From Taxillus chinensis (taxonomy: Eukaryota; Streptophyta; Magnoliopsida; Santalales; Loranthaceae): a stretch of 64,000 bases of DNA. Under the pieces are notes generated by a model. It searched no databases and had not been told where the DNA came from. It was given only the letters and a program-made list of their open reading frames with translations. Where the stretch lies: the NCBI GenBank assembly GCA_023512835.1, contig CM042088.1, forward strand, positions 12,206,078 through 12,270,077, written 5' to 3'. Below are positions 10,478-21,047 of this stretch, in pieces. How positions within the stretch are numbered: the stretch's first letter is position 1; each line of letters begins with the position of its first letter. The translations under genes and the position numbers were made by a program.

Positions 10478-11567
10478 CTACTGGCACTTGTCCGTCCACT
10501 CAAACTTCACTCCTTTCCTAGTCAACGCCGTCATAAGGGCCGCCAAACGGGAGAACCCCTCGACAAAACGACGATAGTACCCCGCCAAGCCAAGAAAGCT
10601 ACGGATCTCAAAAATGTTGGTTGGCCTCGCCCACGATGCCACAGCCTCAATCTTGGCTGGGTCCACCCTAACTCCCTCAGCTGACACCACATGGCCAAGA
10701 AAGTGAACCTCCTGAAGCCAAAACTCACACTTGCTAAACTTAGCAAACAGCTGCTGGTCCCTCAAGGTTTGCAACACCGTTGCCAAGTGCTCCACATGAT
10801 CCTTCTCGGTCTTGGAATACACCAAGATATCATCAATAAACACCACCACAAACGAATCCAAGTATGGAGCAAAGACCTGGTTCATCAAATGCATGAACAC
10901 CGCTGGCGCATTAGTGAGCCCGAAAGGCATCACTACCCACTCATAATGCCCATACCTGCACCGAAAAGCCGTCTTAGGGATGTCCTCCTCCCTAACCCTG
11001 AGCTGGTGATACCCCGACCGTAAATCTATTTTGGAAAACCACTGGGCCCCACTCAATTGGTCAAACAGGTCATCTATCCGAGGCAACGGATACTTGTTCT
11101 TCACGATCACCGAATTCGACTTCCTGTAGTCGATGCAGAGACGAAGCGTGCCATCCGCCTTTTTAGCAAAGAGCACCTGGAGCACCCCAAGGTGAGGTAC
11201 TCGGTCTGATATACCCCTGGCCCACCAACTCCTCGATTTGCCTCTGAAGCTCCCTCAACTCGGCTGGCCTCATACGATACGCTACTTGGGAAATCGGACC
11301 CGTCCCCGGCACCGACTCAATGGTGAACTCCACACTCCTCTTAGGTGGCAAACTCCTCAACTCTTCAGGAAAAACATCCTGAAATTGGTCCACAACAATG
11401 AGGCCACACCCTCTTTTCCACCTTCCCCTCCTCGGCCAAAGGTCGGGCGCCAACCTGTGGGTAATGGCACCCCACCTGGTCCAACACCGGCCCGGCTCGA
11501 CTCGCCTCACGATCCCACTCCCCTCGCAGGGTACAAGAGATTCCTGCGGGTGACACGAAGGATACAC
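10478..11567 (-). pseudogene. pol: Element C reverse transcriptase
   Basis: Frame 10478-11185 covers most of the [40 protein letters not shown], and the catalytic FIDDILVYS. It stops after KFEWTDKCQ. The N-terminal part (PELREL-type region [28 protein letters not shown]) is in another frame, 11163-11567, so a frameshift lies near 11170-11185. It would copy the element RNA into DNA. The FIDD box is unchanged, but the frame break kills the polyprotein. Confidence 0.88.
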
Positions 11568-12000
11568 GCCGCCGGTAACAGTCTATCTTGGCTTGGAAAG
11601 CCATAAGCCAATCCATACCCAAGATCAGGTCAAAAGTACACAAAGGCATCACATGCAAGTCGAAGCTCAGTTCCTTATCACCCATGGTTAACACACAATC
11701 GCGGCAAACGTGTCACACCTCAATCATACCTCCCACCGGAGACTCGACAACTAAGGGCCTCTCCGCCTCGACACACGTTAACCCCAAGCCCTCAACTATA
11801 AGCTTAGCAATAAAAGAACGCGATGCACTCGTATCGAAGAGAACAGAAGCAAGCATGCGGGAGATCAAAAGAGTACCTCTAACCACCGATGGTCCTGCTC
11901 CCTCCTCTGCCGGTGAAGGTGGTAGCTCAGCCTCCTCCTGGGGTGTCGCATTCAATGCAAACACCCTCCCTTGGCCCGTGCCACTGGTCGGCTCACTCAC
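11365..12000 (-). pseudogene. pol: Element C aspartic protease region, active-site Gly changed
   Basis: Frame 11713-12000 has the retropepsin site as VLFDTSASRSFIA; relatives have DTGA, so the Gly after the catalytic Asp-Thr is Ser. A stop after GGMIEV is followed by frame 11365-11694 with VMPLCTFDLILGMDWLMAFQAKIDC, the usual end of this domain. The protease would process Gag-Pol. The site change and the stop make it very likely inactive. Confidence 0.8.
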
Positions 12001-12057
12001 TGGGTGGCTCCCGCCCTGACTGCCTCTAGCATCAGCCAGCTGTCGCTCTGGCCTCCC

Positions 12058-13290
12058 CTAAGGTCGGGTCTGACTGGATCCTGCCTGCCTAGCCTGCCAC
12101 TGACGAGCTAGTCTCTCAGCTAGTGCACGGAAGCTAGCATCACTCCTCACGCTGGATGCCACGCCCCCCGCTCCCCTGTTGCCACTCCTGCAAACCCGGC
12201 GTAAATGGCCCTCTCGTCCACAGTTGTTGCAGTGCCAGTCCTTCTTGGGGCACTCCCCCTTGAAGTGACCCTGCTCTCCACAGCAGTGACAACTGCTAGG
12301 TAGACCCCCAGATGGACCACCCTGTCTTCCGCTGCCAAAGGTGAACCTCCCAAGGTTCACAGATGTCCGACCCCGATCGCGAAAAGAACTCGCTATCCCT
12401 CTCCTCCGTCTTGAGCCTCTTGGGCCCTGCATCTCGATCAGGCCCGCTCTGCAACTGGCAACCTTGGTGGGCCTGCCTCCCATCATCCAGCTCTCTCTCG
12501 GCTATACGGGCCGTCTCTACAACCTCAGCATAGGTCCTCAAGTGTAGAATTGCCACCCTCTGCCTAAGGGCTGGCCTAAGGCCCAAAGTGAACTTGTGGG
12601 CCTTCAGGTCCTCCCTTGCCACGGCCTCAGGAGAAAACCTACTCAAGCTCCGGAACTCCCGCTCATACTCAGGTACCATCCTGGATCCCTGCTTCAGGCT
12701 GCCGAATTCTTCCCTCTTCTGCTATCTCACTGATTCCGGGAAGAACTCATCATGGAAGAGTTGCAAGAACTCCTCCCAAAGCATGAGTTGCACCGCACGG
12801 CTCCCCACAACACTCGTCCACCACTCCAAAGCATCCCCCTCCAGCTGCCGAATGGCCAGTCGCACCTTATCCTCCTCCCGGGGCAGGAGAAAGGAGAACA
12901 CATGCTCGATCTGCCTCAACCACTGCTCAGCTACCACGGGATCACCTTCCCCCTTGAATCGCGGAGGTTGTTCCTTTCGGAACCGTGTCACCACGTCATC
13001 CTCTACACGAGCCGGTACACCACCCAGCGAACTCTCACGCTCACGAGGTAGCTCTCCTACTGGTGGTGGTGGTGGCACCACCTGTTGTGCTACCATCTCA
13101 CGGCGCACCTCCTCCCGAACCACCTGCCGGAGTCCCTCCCGTAGCTCTCGTACTTCCAGCCGGATGCCTTCTCGTAGCTGTGCCAGCAACAACGCATGCC
13201 CTCCAATGGACTGTCCCGCACCCGGACCCTCATGGGCAGATGACTCATCGCCCATTGCCCGGACGCACGTGTCTCTCTCCTCGGCGGCAT
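12058..13290 (-). pseudogene. gag: Element C gag with two zinc knuckles (stop and frameshifts)
   Basis: The expected start is MPPRRETRA at 13290. A frameshift near 13255 moves to the frame of MGDESSAHEGPGAG. Next come a coiled, Arg/Glu-rich part and the Gag core (PPRFKGEGDPVVAEQWLRQI, WEEFLQLFHDEFFPESVR). TAG at 12722-12724 replaces an expected Gln codon; the frame goes on with MVPEYEREFRSL to about 12480, then shifts. The last part has two CCHC knuckles, CHCCGEQGHFKGEC and CNNCGREGHLRRVC, which in the family bind RNA. The capsid protein cannot be made from this copy. Confidence 0.86.
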
Positions 13291-13710
13291 TTTTACTACA
13301 CGAAGTAAGAAGCACAAATGTCAAAACGAATTTATAATCTATCGCGTCACTACCTCTACCCCACTGATCAATTCCACTATCACATGACATTACACACATA
13401 CATTGTATCAATCACATTTCACAGGTCGGTACACATTGCCAAACAAATCAGAGTTGCACATTTCACACTTAATCATATTATCTTATCCACAATTTCCACA
13501 GTTTAGCACACATTCACAGCAAATGCAACTAGTGCCCTAATGCCAATGCATGCAAATCTTACCACAAGACTGGACTACCCTAAGTACACCTTGGAGGCTC
13601 AAAGAGGACCATGTTGATCAGGCATGTCCCTCCAGGCTCCTCCAAAGGACTTAGGATAGCCAGGTCTGCCCACTACCCTAGGCCAACTAGACCATGCTCT
13701 GATACCATAC
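13291..13710 (-). other. Element C leader with primer-binding site
   Basis: Noncoding leader upstream of gag. The reverse complement of an initiator tRNA-Met primer site (GCTCTGATACCA) is at 13696-13707, three bases from the LTR remnant. Nothing else is recognised in it. Confidence 0.75.
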
Positions 13711-13754
13711 TGTCACGTACCGGTTTCCCCGAGTCGGAAATCCGGTGCGTGACA
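13711..13754 (-). repeat. Collapsed 5' LTR of element C: 44-bp hairpin
   Basis: All that is left of the 5' LTR between the PBS and the right TSD (TGTTG, 13755-13759). It begins TGTCACGTACCGG and ends CCGGTGCGTGACA, which pair over 13 bases (one G:T). A further five-base stem (TTTCC/GGAAA) follows, with a 7-base loop. It matches the LTR's last 43 bases in the opposite reading sense to that expected at this end. Confidence 0.8.
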
Positions 13755-13759
13755 TGTTG

Positions 13760-14604
13760 CGTTATGGTGATTGGTCAGTGTGAGCTGGTTGGGTTAGAGT
13801 TATAAGTCACTTTGATGTGAATCTTGGTTGATGCTATTTGTTTCCATGTGTTGTAAATGTTTTGGTTGAAAACAACCAAGTGTTTCTGAGTAGTGTTTCA
13901 AAGTTGTAATTCAAAAAAAAAAAAAAAAAAAAGAGAGAGCAAATGATTCTGTGGCTGGAATATCATTTTGGGCAGGAGCTACATTCAAAGAAAAATAAAA
14001 AACAAAACAAAAGCAAATGTTACAGTTTTTGCCCTTGCACTTTGTTAGAAGGGAGCCACATGCAAATATTCAGTTTTTCTCTGTTTATAGAATATGAGTT
14101 TGTTGTATCTAAATAAAGCATCATCTAAGAGTACACCTCTCGTTGTGAATTTATAGCAAAGGCTAATTGGGTTAGTGGTACGAAAGGTTGTATCACCATA
14201 ATGAGGGACACTAATCACTTTTGTACGGTCTGAAAACCCGTAGGGAACATGAGTGTGAGAGATGTGAGATTCGACTTGAGTAAGGTAGCTTTGGCCCCAT
14301 TGTGAGGCCTCCTTCAAGTAGTAAATCAGAGCTTTTTGTTCATCAAAGTTAAGCTACACTTTTGATTTTGGTCATGACACCATATAGTTGTTGGATTAAG
14401 TGAGAAGGAAGCTTATTGATGTGATGTAGTTTACATTGATTGAATCATGTGTATGTTTGATGGATATGGGTGCTTTTATAACTTAAGCAGGGAGTCTGCT
14501 ATTTTATTTTTATTTTCTTGTTTTACATCCTTTTGTTTGATTGAGTGTTTTATTTTGTTTGCTTTATTGCTCGAAGGCGAGCAATGTTTAAGTTTGGGTG
14601 AATT
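13760..14604 (+). other. Element D 3' noncoding sequence, second part
   Basis: No gene supported. It holds an A-run with GA tail (about 13912-13939). At the end, GCTCGAAGGCGAGCAATGTTTAAGT-type sequence (about 14570-14600) lies right before the LTR and is the usual polypurine side of Athila/Tat elements. Short frames on either strand match nothing I know. Confidence 0.6.
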
Positions 14605-16232
14605 TGATATGTGGAATTTATGTAGTATATTTATATATGTTTTATCCCCTAGTTTGAATGTCTTTTGGTGCCTCGAATGTGAGTTTTGGTAATATTTTAG
14701 GAGATATTATGCTTGTTTGCTTTTGTGTGTTTTGCTTTGTTTTGTAGGCTAATTTAGGAAAAGGGAGCCGAAGAATGTAAAGCAAGGATGAGCAAGGTAC
14801 CTAAAGATGTTCAAGAGCATGCATGAAGAATTTCACTATGCACGTGTTCAGTGCACGTGTCCACTGCATGTGATGATCTTGGATACGTGCAGAAGAAAAC
14901 ATGAATAGAATAGGTTTCCAAGCAACATTTGTTCTGCACGTATGGAGATTTCTAGTGCACGTGTCCAGTGGATGCCATGTTGGACACGTGTAGAGCCGGT
15001 CATGAAGAGAAAGATATCCTGAGCAACTTTTGTCTTGCACGTATGCACTAATTCACTTGCACGTGATGAGTTTGGACACGTCCAAGAGCATTTATGAAGA
15101 CAATGTTATTTTAGGAAACTTTTGCCTTGCACGGTTGAAGATTTCTGATGCACGTTCCCAAGTGTTGGAGTATTTGTGGACACGTGCGCTATCCAGGGAA
15201 AAGGAAACAAAATTTCAAGCATCTTTTATGCTTGCACGTGTCCATAAATAAGTGGTTGTTATTAGAAGATCTTTGGACACGTGCACCCTTATTTTTGCTC
15301 CAAAATGACGTTGTTTGTCTTAAGTTTGACTTGGAAACTTTTAATGAAGGCCAAGAAGGGAATTTCACGTGTAATGACGGTTTAGGGTTATTTTGTTAGA
15401 ACTCTATAAATAGAGGAGGAGGCAGACGACACAAGGGGTTGAAAAACGTGGAGAAGGTGTCTTGGGGTAGATTTGAAGATCGTTTCTCCGATTTGGAAAA
15501 CGGTGGAGCTCAGAGATTTAATTCTTCTATTTTCTTCTAGTATGTTTGTTTTGATTTATGTAATTTCCTATTTTATTATGTCTGGCTAAAACTCTCTTTT
15601 CTAGGGGAGAGATGTAGCCCCTTTTGATCACGTTGTGTTGGATATTGAGTTGTGAGATTCTTGGATTTATGTTTGATTAAAATACCATGTTTTGATTGTA
15701 TTGATTTTATGCATGAATCAATTTTATATTAGCCTTAGTCTGAGGTGGATTCTAGTATTTTAGATTGAAACTTGCAAAGTGGACCAAACTTGTTCTGATT
15801 TCGATTGGTTAACATCACTTTATTATTAAATTTTAATTCGCATGGACCAAATGAATTTAAGATAGGTTTTAATTCTCTTCTCATGGACCAAGTGGTAGAG
15901 AGTAAGTGATAACCATTAAATTAAAATCTTAAGAACAGCAACTTGATTGATAATTCAACGTGTGAAAGGTTGGTGAAATCAAACCCCTGGAATTCTTTAA
16001 TTTGAAGTTTTATCTTGAACTTGTGCGTATTATTTTAGTTCAATTTAAATTCCTTTTAATCCAATTGATTAATTCATAAAGATTTGATTTTTCTAGATAA
16101 ATATGCTTAAGTTTTGCCTGGTGCTTATCTCCCTATTTTATTACTCTATTCTCTGTGGAACGATAATTTTTAGGGTATTTTACTGCTCTATATTACTTGA
16201 TCTGTATACTTGCAGTGGCACCGCAATTGTCA
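14605..16232 (+). repeat. Element D 3' LTR (1628 bp)
   Basis: It begins TGATATGTGG and ends AATTGTCA. Blocks shared with the solo LTR at 1807 (GAGATGTAGCCCC, CATGGACCAAATG) place it in the same lineage. It holds the CACGTG word array (14835-15370), TATAAATA (15405-15412) and, close to the end, CTCTGTGGAACGATAA, the counterpart of the solo LTR's CCCTGTGGGTTCGAC. The next bases, TGTCA (16233-16237), may be the right target duplication; the left one is out of view. Confidence 0.75.
14835..15412 (+). promoter_or_regulatory. D LTR: array of G-box/ABRE-like words and TATA box
   Basis: More than ten words share an ACGTG or ACGT core: GCACGTGTTCAGTGCACGTG, GTGCACGTGTCCAGTGG, GGACACGTGCGC, TGCACGTGTCC, GGACACGTGCACC and others. 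They precede a degenerate AAAATGACGTTGTTT (about 15303) and TATAAATA (15405-15412). The words match those around the third ORF of the same element. Confidence 0.6.
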
Positions 16233-16604
16233 TGTCAGAGAGAGAAAAAGGAGAGGAGAGAGAAACAGAATGGAGAAAGCAAAACGATCCGAAGCTCAAA
16301 TCGACCAAAGTCGAGGTAGGGATTCGTTTTTCTCACTCCTATGTTGTTGATTATGCTTGCTGGAGTAGCTAAAACATGTGATTTAACTCCCAATTTGTTA
16401 AATTGGAAGTATGAACCCTAGAGTTTGAGAAACTCGTTTTATGTTGTTTTGGTATGAATTGTTGTTGTTTTGGTAGCCTAAGATGGCCAGGATGAGTTAG
16501 AAAGCCATTTGGGGGATGAATTAATGCTTAAAAATGGAGATTTAACGGGTATAATTGGGTTTTGGGACGAAATCAGGAAGAACGCAGTTGACGGTTCACG
16601 ACTA

Positions 16605-16750
16605 GGGAATTGCTCGAGGCTAGCATCGAGTAGAGCTTCGAGCAAAGTGTCGAGCAGAGCATGGAGCAGAGAGCTTCGAGCAAGAGTGTCGAGCAGAGTG
16701 TAGTGTCGAGCATAGTTTCGAGCAATCTCGAGCAGGGTGTCTCGAGCAGT
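16605..16750. repeat. TCGAGCA-word array in LTR E
   Basis: About nine degenerate copies of TCGAGCA(A/G)AG or TTCGAGCA in 150 bases. It sits before the motif ACATTGTAACC, as does the different word array of the A LTR. Confidence 0.75.
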
Positions 16751-17159
16751 TAGATAGTCCAGTTGCCAGTGCATGTTGCCAGGGTGCCTGGACTCATTTA
16801 CATTGTAACCATTAAGCCTCTCCACAATTTAAGTATTATACATAAGTTACAATGTAAATAAGGAAATACCCCCATAACGTGAAAAATGGGATTTAGTGTA
16901 AAATCCCGGAAATATGTAGTTTTTTGTAGTGGTAACTTTTTAGAAAGTGGGGTTAGACCTCTTAGAAAAATCCCCAAAAATCAGATTATCTCAATTATGG
17001 TATGAGAAGCCAATGCCGGGACTTTTTATTTCAAGAAAATAGCTTCTGCGAAAATCCTCTCTCTTAGTCAAGACATGAGGATAGAGTTGTGAACTCAAGT
17101 GGTCATGTGGGCCTGTGAAATTACCATGGTAAGCCTAGGACGCTACTATTAAGGGCCTA

Positions 17160-17560
17160 GGAAGTTAGAAGTGTTTAGAGCCTAAGAGGCTACTATACCT
17201 AAGAGGTAATACATTAATGTACCTGAGAGTTAAGGCGGGGCCTGAGGTAATACTGTACCTGAGAGGCAATGCTGTGCCCGAGGGGCAATATGATGCTTGA
17301 GAGGCCATACTATGCCCGAGAGGCAATATTGTGCCTGAGAGGAAACGTTGTGTCTGAGAGGCCATACTACGCCTGAGAGGTAATTTACCTGAGAGGTAAT
17401 ATAGTAATGTATTTGAGATGCAATGTACCTGAGAGGTAATATAAAATATTGTGCCTGAGAGGCAATACTGTGCTCGAGGGGCAATACTATGTTTGAGAGG
17501 TCATACTGTTCCTGAGAGGAAATACTGTGTATGAAAGGTAAGACTGAGCCTAGTGAGGCT
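17160..17560. repeat. CCTGAGAGGCAATACTG array in LTR E
   Basis: About 18 imperfect units of 15-22 bp built on CCTGAGAGG(C/T)AATA. The core GCCTGAGAGGC also builds the minisatellite of the C-family LTRs (about 43330). Confidence 0.8.
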
Positions 17561-18782
17561 ATGTAACGAAACTATTGTGGCTGGTTTGATGCTATTGTTT
17601 GGGTCATGAGGGCTATGGTGTCAAAGGGGTGGTGAGGGTGGTCGACACTGTGAGAGCCTCATGGTATGTTGACGGTTATGGTAATGGTTAGCTCGTATAC
17701 TTACATGTACTATGTAGGACCATTGGGTCTGTTGTGATATGTTATGCTCGCTTGTATACGTGTGTCTGAGATCTATGTGACACGTGGAACTCTTAAGTCC
17801 ATGTGAGATGTCAATTGTGCCTGGTGGCATATTCGGTGGTTGAGTTTGAGCTGAGTTGAGCTCAGTGCGGATGTACCTTTGCGTAGATGTGATAGGTGGC
17901 TAAGGCCCCCTGGTTTATGATGTACCCTGTTAGGTGAGGTTAAGGCCTAATGAGCTTGTCGAGTTGATATGATCTTGTGAAGGATCATGGAGGCTATGCC
18001 CTAAGGTGATGTCGATCCTGTTTAGGATTGTGGTGAATATGCTGGGTCCTTGTGTGGAGAGGATGTCCTGGTGTAATGTTGTATTGATGTGATGTTGTGA
18101 GGCTTCTGATGACAAGTGGTAGAGACCCCTGAGATGTTATGCTGGTGCCAGAGTCTGTTTGTTCTCATGAAGGTGTTTCATGTTATCGAAAGTCCTCTCA
18201 ACCCGAGGTGGTTGGGCGGCGTGTCCCGAAGAGCGGCGGTATCAGATTGGAATACCTATCCCTTGGCACTTAGTAATGGAACCAGTACGTTGTGAGAGTT
18301 ATCTGAAGAGTTGGAGGTTAAAAACAAGGAATTTGCTACCTGATTTTAGTTTGCTTCAGGCTGCGTCCTGACGTTTGTTGTATGTATGGTTATGCTTTGA
18401 ACATGTATTGAGTGGAGGGTGTAGAGTGATAGGATCCCTACTGAGCTGTGGTTGCTCACCCCTCTTGTTGGGTTTGTTTTTGTTTGTTTCAAGTGCTTAC
18501 AAGAGCTAGGAGGTTTACCAGAGGTGGAGAACTTGTTTGTGTTTGTTTATTTTGTTGGATTAGAAAAATTATGGTGTAACACTGTGGGGGAAAGAACATA
18601 TGTGTATGTGTGTTTGTATTGTGATTTGAAATGAGATTTTTTTTGTATGTGTGATATGGTTTTAGGGACGGCACCCGTGCTAAAGTCCCTTTCTTGGTGT
18701 TCTCACCAACCCCTTGTCCCTTCGGGTGCGGGCATGGGAATTCACTACCCGGTTTATGCAGGCCGAAAAGCCGGGCGTGACA

Positions 18783-20774
18783 ACATGCTTTGTGTACTCG
18801 TGCACTGTGTAGTGTGCACAATCATCAGGACACTGCCGCAAACAAATATCAGGACCTAGCCTATCCACACAGGACAGCTTGTCCGCGATCCTCTATGGGA
18901 TCCCAGCTCAGGGCACTCAGCCTTAGCTCCACGAGCTCAATGGCTCAACACCAGCCTCAACGGGATCTCAGCTCAGGGCTCTCAGCCCTACCACAGTGCT
19001 ATATGCCCAGATACAGTGCCATATAGGCCTGCCATCGGCGCATATGCCTGCCCCGTCATAAAGCCCAAGCCCCAATTGCTCAAACCAACATACCAACACC
19101 AATATGGCATTAAGGTTCACCATACTCCCTTTATAACTGAAGCTAGTCTTCACAAACCGATCATCATTCCTTGACCAAGGAAGGAGATACCCATAGGAGT
19201 TGTTTTCTTGAAATAAAAAGTCCTAGCATTGTGTCCCCATACCATAACTAAGATAATCTGATTTTTGGGGATTTTTCTGAGATGTCTAACCCCACTTTCC
19301 AAAAATTCACCTCTACGAAAAACTGGATTTTTTCGAGATTTTACACAAAATCCTAATTTTCACATTTTGAATGAGTGGGAATTTAATTTTCTAGTATTTT
19401 TCTTTGAATCCGAAAGGAGGGTATTTCGCTATTTACATTGTAACTTAAGTATAATCCTTAAATGTTGAGAGACTTAAAGGTTACAATGTAAATGGGTCCA
19501 GTCCAGTGCAGTTGCACTGGCTTGAAGCTGCAGAACTGCCTGACTCATAGGTGCGAGACTGTGACCCGTAGCTGCGGAACCGCGACTCATAGCTGCAGAA
19601 CCGCGACTCGTAGCTGCGGAATTGTGACCTCGGAGACTCGAAGCTGCGACCTTCGACCTTTGGATCTTTGACCCTATGACTACAGGTCTATGGACATTTG
19701 ACCCTATGACTACGGATCTTTGGATCTTCGACCCTTCAACTACGGATCTCCGACCCTACGACCCTACGACCCAAAATCTTCAACCCCTCGACCCAAATCT
19801 TCGGGTCTTCGTCCTTTCAACCCAATAGTTCGCCCAGGGTACTGTTTATCGTCATTTTTGCTTGTTCTTCATCTGGAATCAACCCAACGACCCCCAGACG
19901 CTCCCAAACACACGTTTTATGCAACACACTACAATATCTACCTCAAAACGCATCCTGAACGCCTCTAACTCGCACAGTAACAACAGAAATATGCATATAA
20001 TTACAAATTTCCAAAAATCTATATCTAAATCCAGATTTCCATGGTTGACTTTCTCAACCCTCATGGAATATGCAGTTAAACAACCCCAAATCACATAAAC
20101 ACATATCAAAACTGACATAAATCAGTTCTTAACCATAGATCTTATGATAAACCATTGGATCTAACCCAAAATTGGATTTCCCCCAAAACCTAGGGTTCAT
20201 GCTTAATTACATAAATCATGACAAATTCGTGCATACCAAAGACAGAATCAAGATAAGAAGTTCAAAGACACTTACCTGGAGTGATTCTTTGAGCTCCATG
20301 AACCCAAATCGCCCCAAATAGCCAAGGCTTCAAGCTTCCAAGCTCTCTCTCTCTCGCAAACACACAAACGTGATAGCGTAAAGTGAAAGCACTTACTTTT
20401 CATTCTATTTATATTTCTGCCAATCATTGACCACTAATTAACCCAGCAAATAATTGACCTATTCAACCATTGACCTCCCAAAATAATAATTGACCTCCAA
20501 GGTCCCAAACTCCAAATTGAGTCAAATTACAGTCAAACCGCTCGAAATAACGAGTACAACACTCTTCAGATATTATCACACATAAATGACCGCTCAAATG
20601 CAAAGTCAACCAATAAACCCCGAAAAGTCAACAATCGGGCCACTTGGGGCCCCGACTCGGAATCGAGCCCAAGAACTGTCAAAATGCTTACATCGACGAC
20701 TACATTACCGTCCAGATCATTGCATTCCTATAGAATGGCTATCTCTCAACACTACCCAAATACGAGTCTTTACA
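18783..20774 (-). repeat. Element A 3' LTR (part)
   Basis: On the - strand it starts TGTAAAGACTCG at 20774. It contains a TATA-like ATATAAATAG region (about 20405), a GA-rich leader (20342-20358) and a word array of CTCGTAGCTGCGG, CTTCGACC and TACGGATCT (19540-19830). The part up to the usual TGTCACGCCC end is cut off by LTR E at 18782. Confidence 0.78.
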
Positions 20775-21047
20775 TCCTCCCCACCTTAGGACTTTTCGTC
20801 CTCAAAAACAAAAGACATGCCCAAAGGGCATAGCAAAATTCAAGCTCAAGCACTGCACGACAACAAGACACAAACACATGATCATCAACATGATCACCAA
20901 CCACACATGTGCAATGCAACTCACAACAAGCCAAACAAGATGCCAACAAACAATAACCACATTTCTAGTAGAACCACATAAAAAACATATGAATGCATAA
21001 AACATAACTCATACCTCAGGGAAGGTCCTCACATCCTCCCCACCTCA
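20775..21047 (-). other. Element A polypurine tract and its duplicate
   Basis: On the - strand CCTAAGGTGGGGAGGA ends at the LTR start (20775-20790). A near copy, CCTGAGGTGGGGAGGATGTGAGGACC, lies at about 21022-21047 just after the integrase stop; it even continues into an LTR-start-like TGTGAGGACC. Element C has the same doubled layout. Confidence 0.6.

Larger units (their letters stand above)
6444..13754 (-). mobile_element. Element C: Tekay-type Ty3/gypsy chromovirus, decayed, inserted in D
   Basis: The - strand order is PBS (RC at 13696-13707), gag, protease, reverse transcriptase, RNase H, integrase with chromodomain-like tail, PPT and a full 3' LTR (6444-8313). TGTTG duplicates flank it (6439-6443 and 13755-13759). 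The 5' LTR is almost gone: only a 44-bp hairpin remains (13711-13754) between the PBS and the right TSD. The coding part has at least five frameshifts and several stops. A C-terminal [21 protein letters not shown] segment after integrase points to the Tekay/Del lineage. Confidence 0.87.
1..16232 (+). mobile_element. Element D: 3' part of an Athila/Tat-type Ty3/gypsy LTR retrotransposon
   Basis: The window opens inside the pol gene. In order, D shows the end of RNase H (DHLSRLE), integrase, a noncoding spacer, a large third ORF with a Ulp1-like C terminus, a 3' noncoding stretch and the 3' LTR (14605-16232). Pol before a long third ORF, an LTR opening TGATA and a G/T-rich run just before it are typical of Athila/Tat elements. 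The 5' LTR, gag and most of pol lie left of the window. Two later insertions interrupt it: a solo LTR at 1807-3314 and chromovirus C at 6444-13754, both with exact 5-bp target duplications, so the host pieces join cleanly. D itself seems to have landed in LTR E, which resumes right after it. Confidence 0.82.
16238..18782 (+). repeat. LTR E: partial chromovirus LTR in + orientation
   Basis: It ends GCCGGGCGTGACA (18770-18782), like the Tekay-type LTRs here, and contains the box CCTACTGAGCTGTGGTTGCTCACCCCTC (about 18440; given here only by position and its core TACTGAGCT). The stretch 16800-17040 is the inverted relative of 19200-19480 in element A. Its first few hundred bases are missing, as expected if D landed in it and the rest lies left of the window. 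After it, ACATG (18783-18787) fits the A LTR sequence and would be E's target duplication. Confidence 0.7.

Noticed and set aside
12588..13337. 249-codon Ser/Arg-rich frame on the + strand
   Set aside because: Antisense shadow of element C gag.
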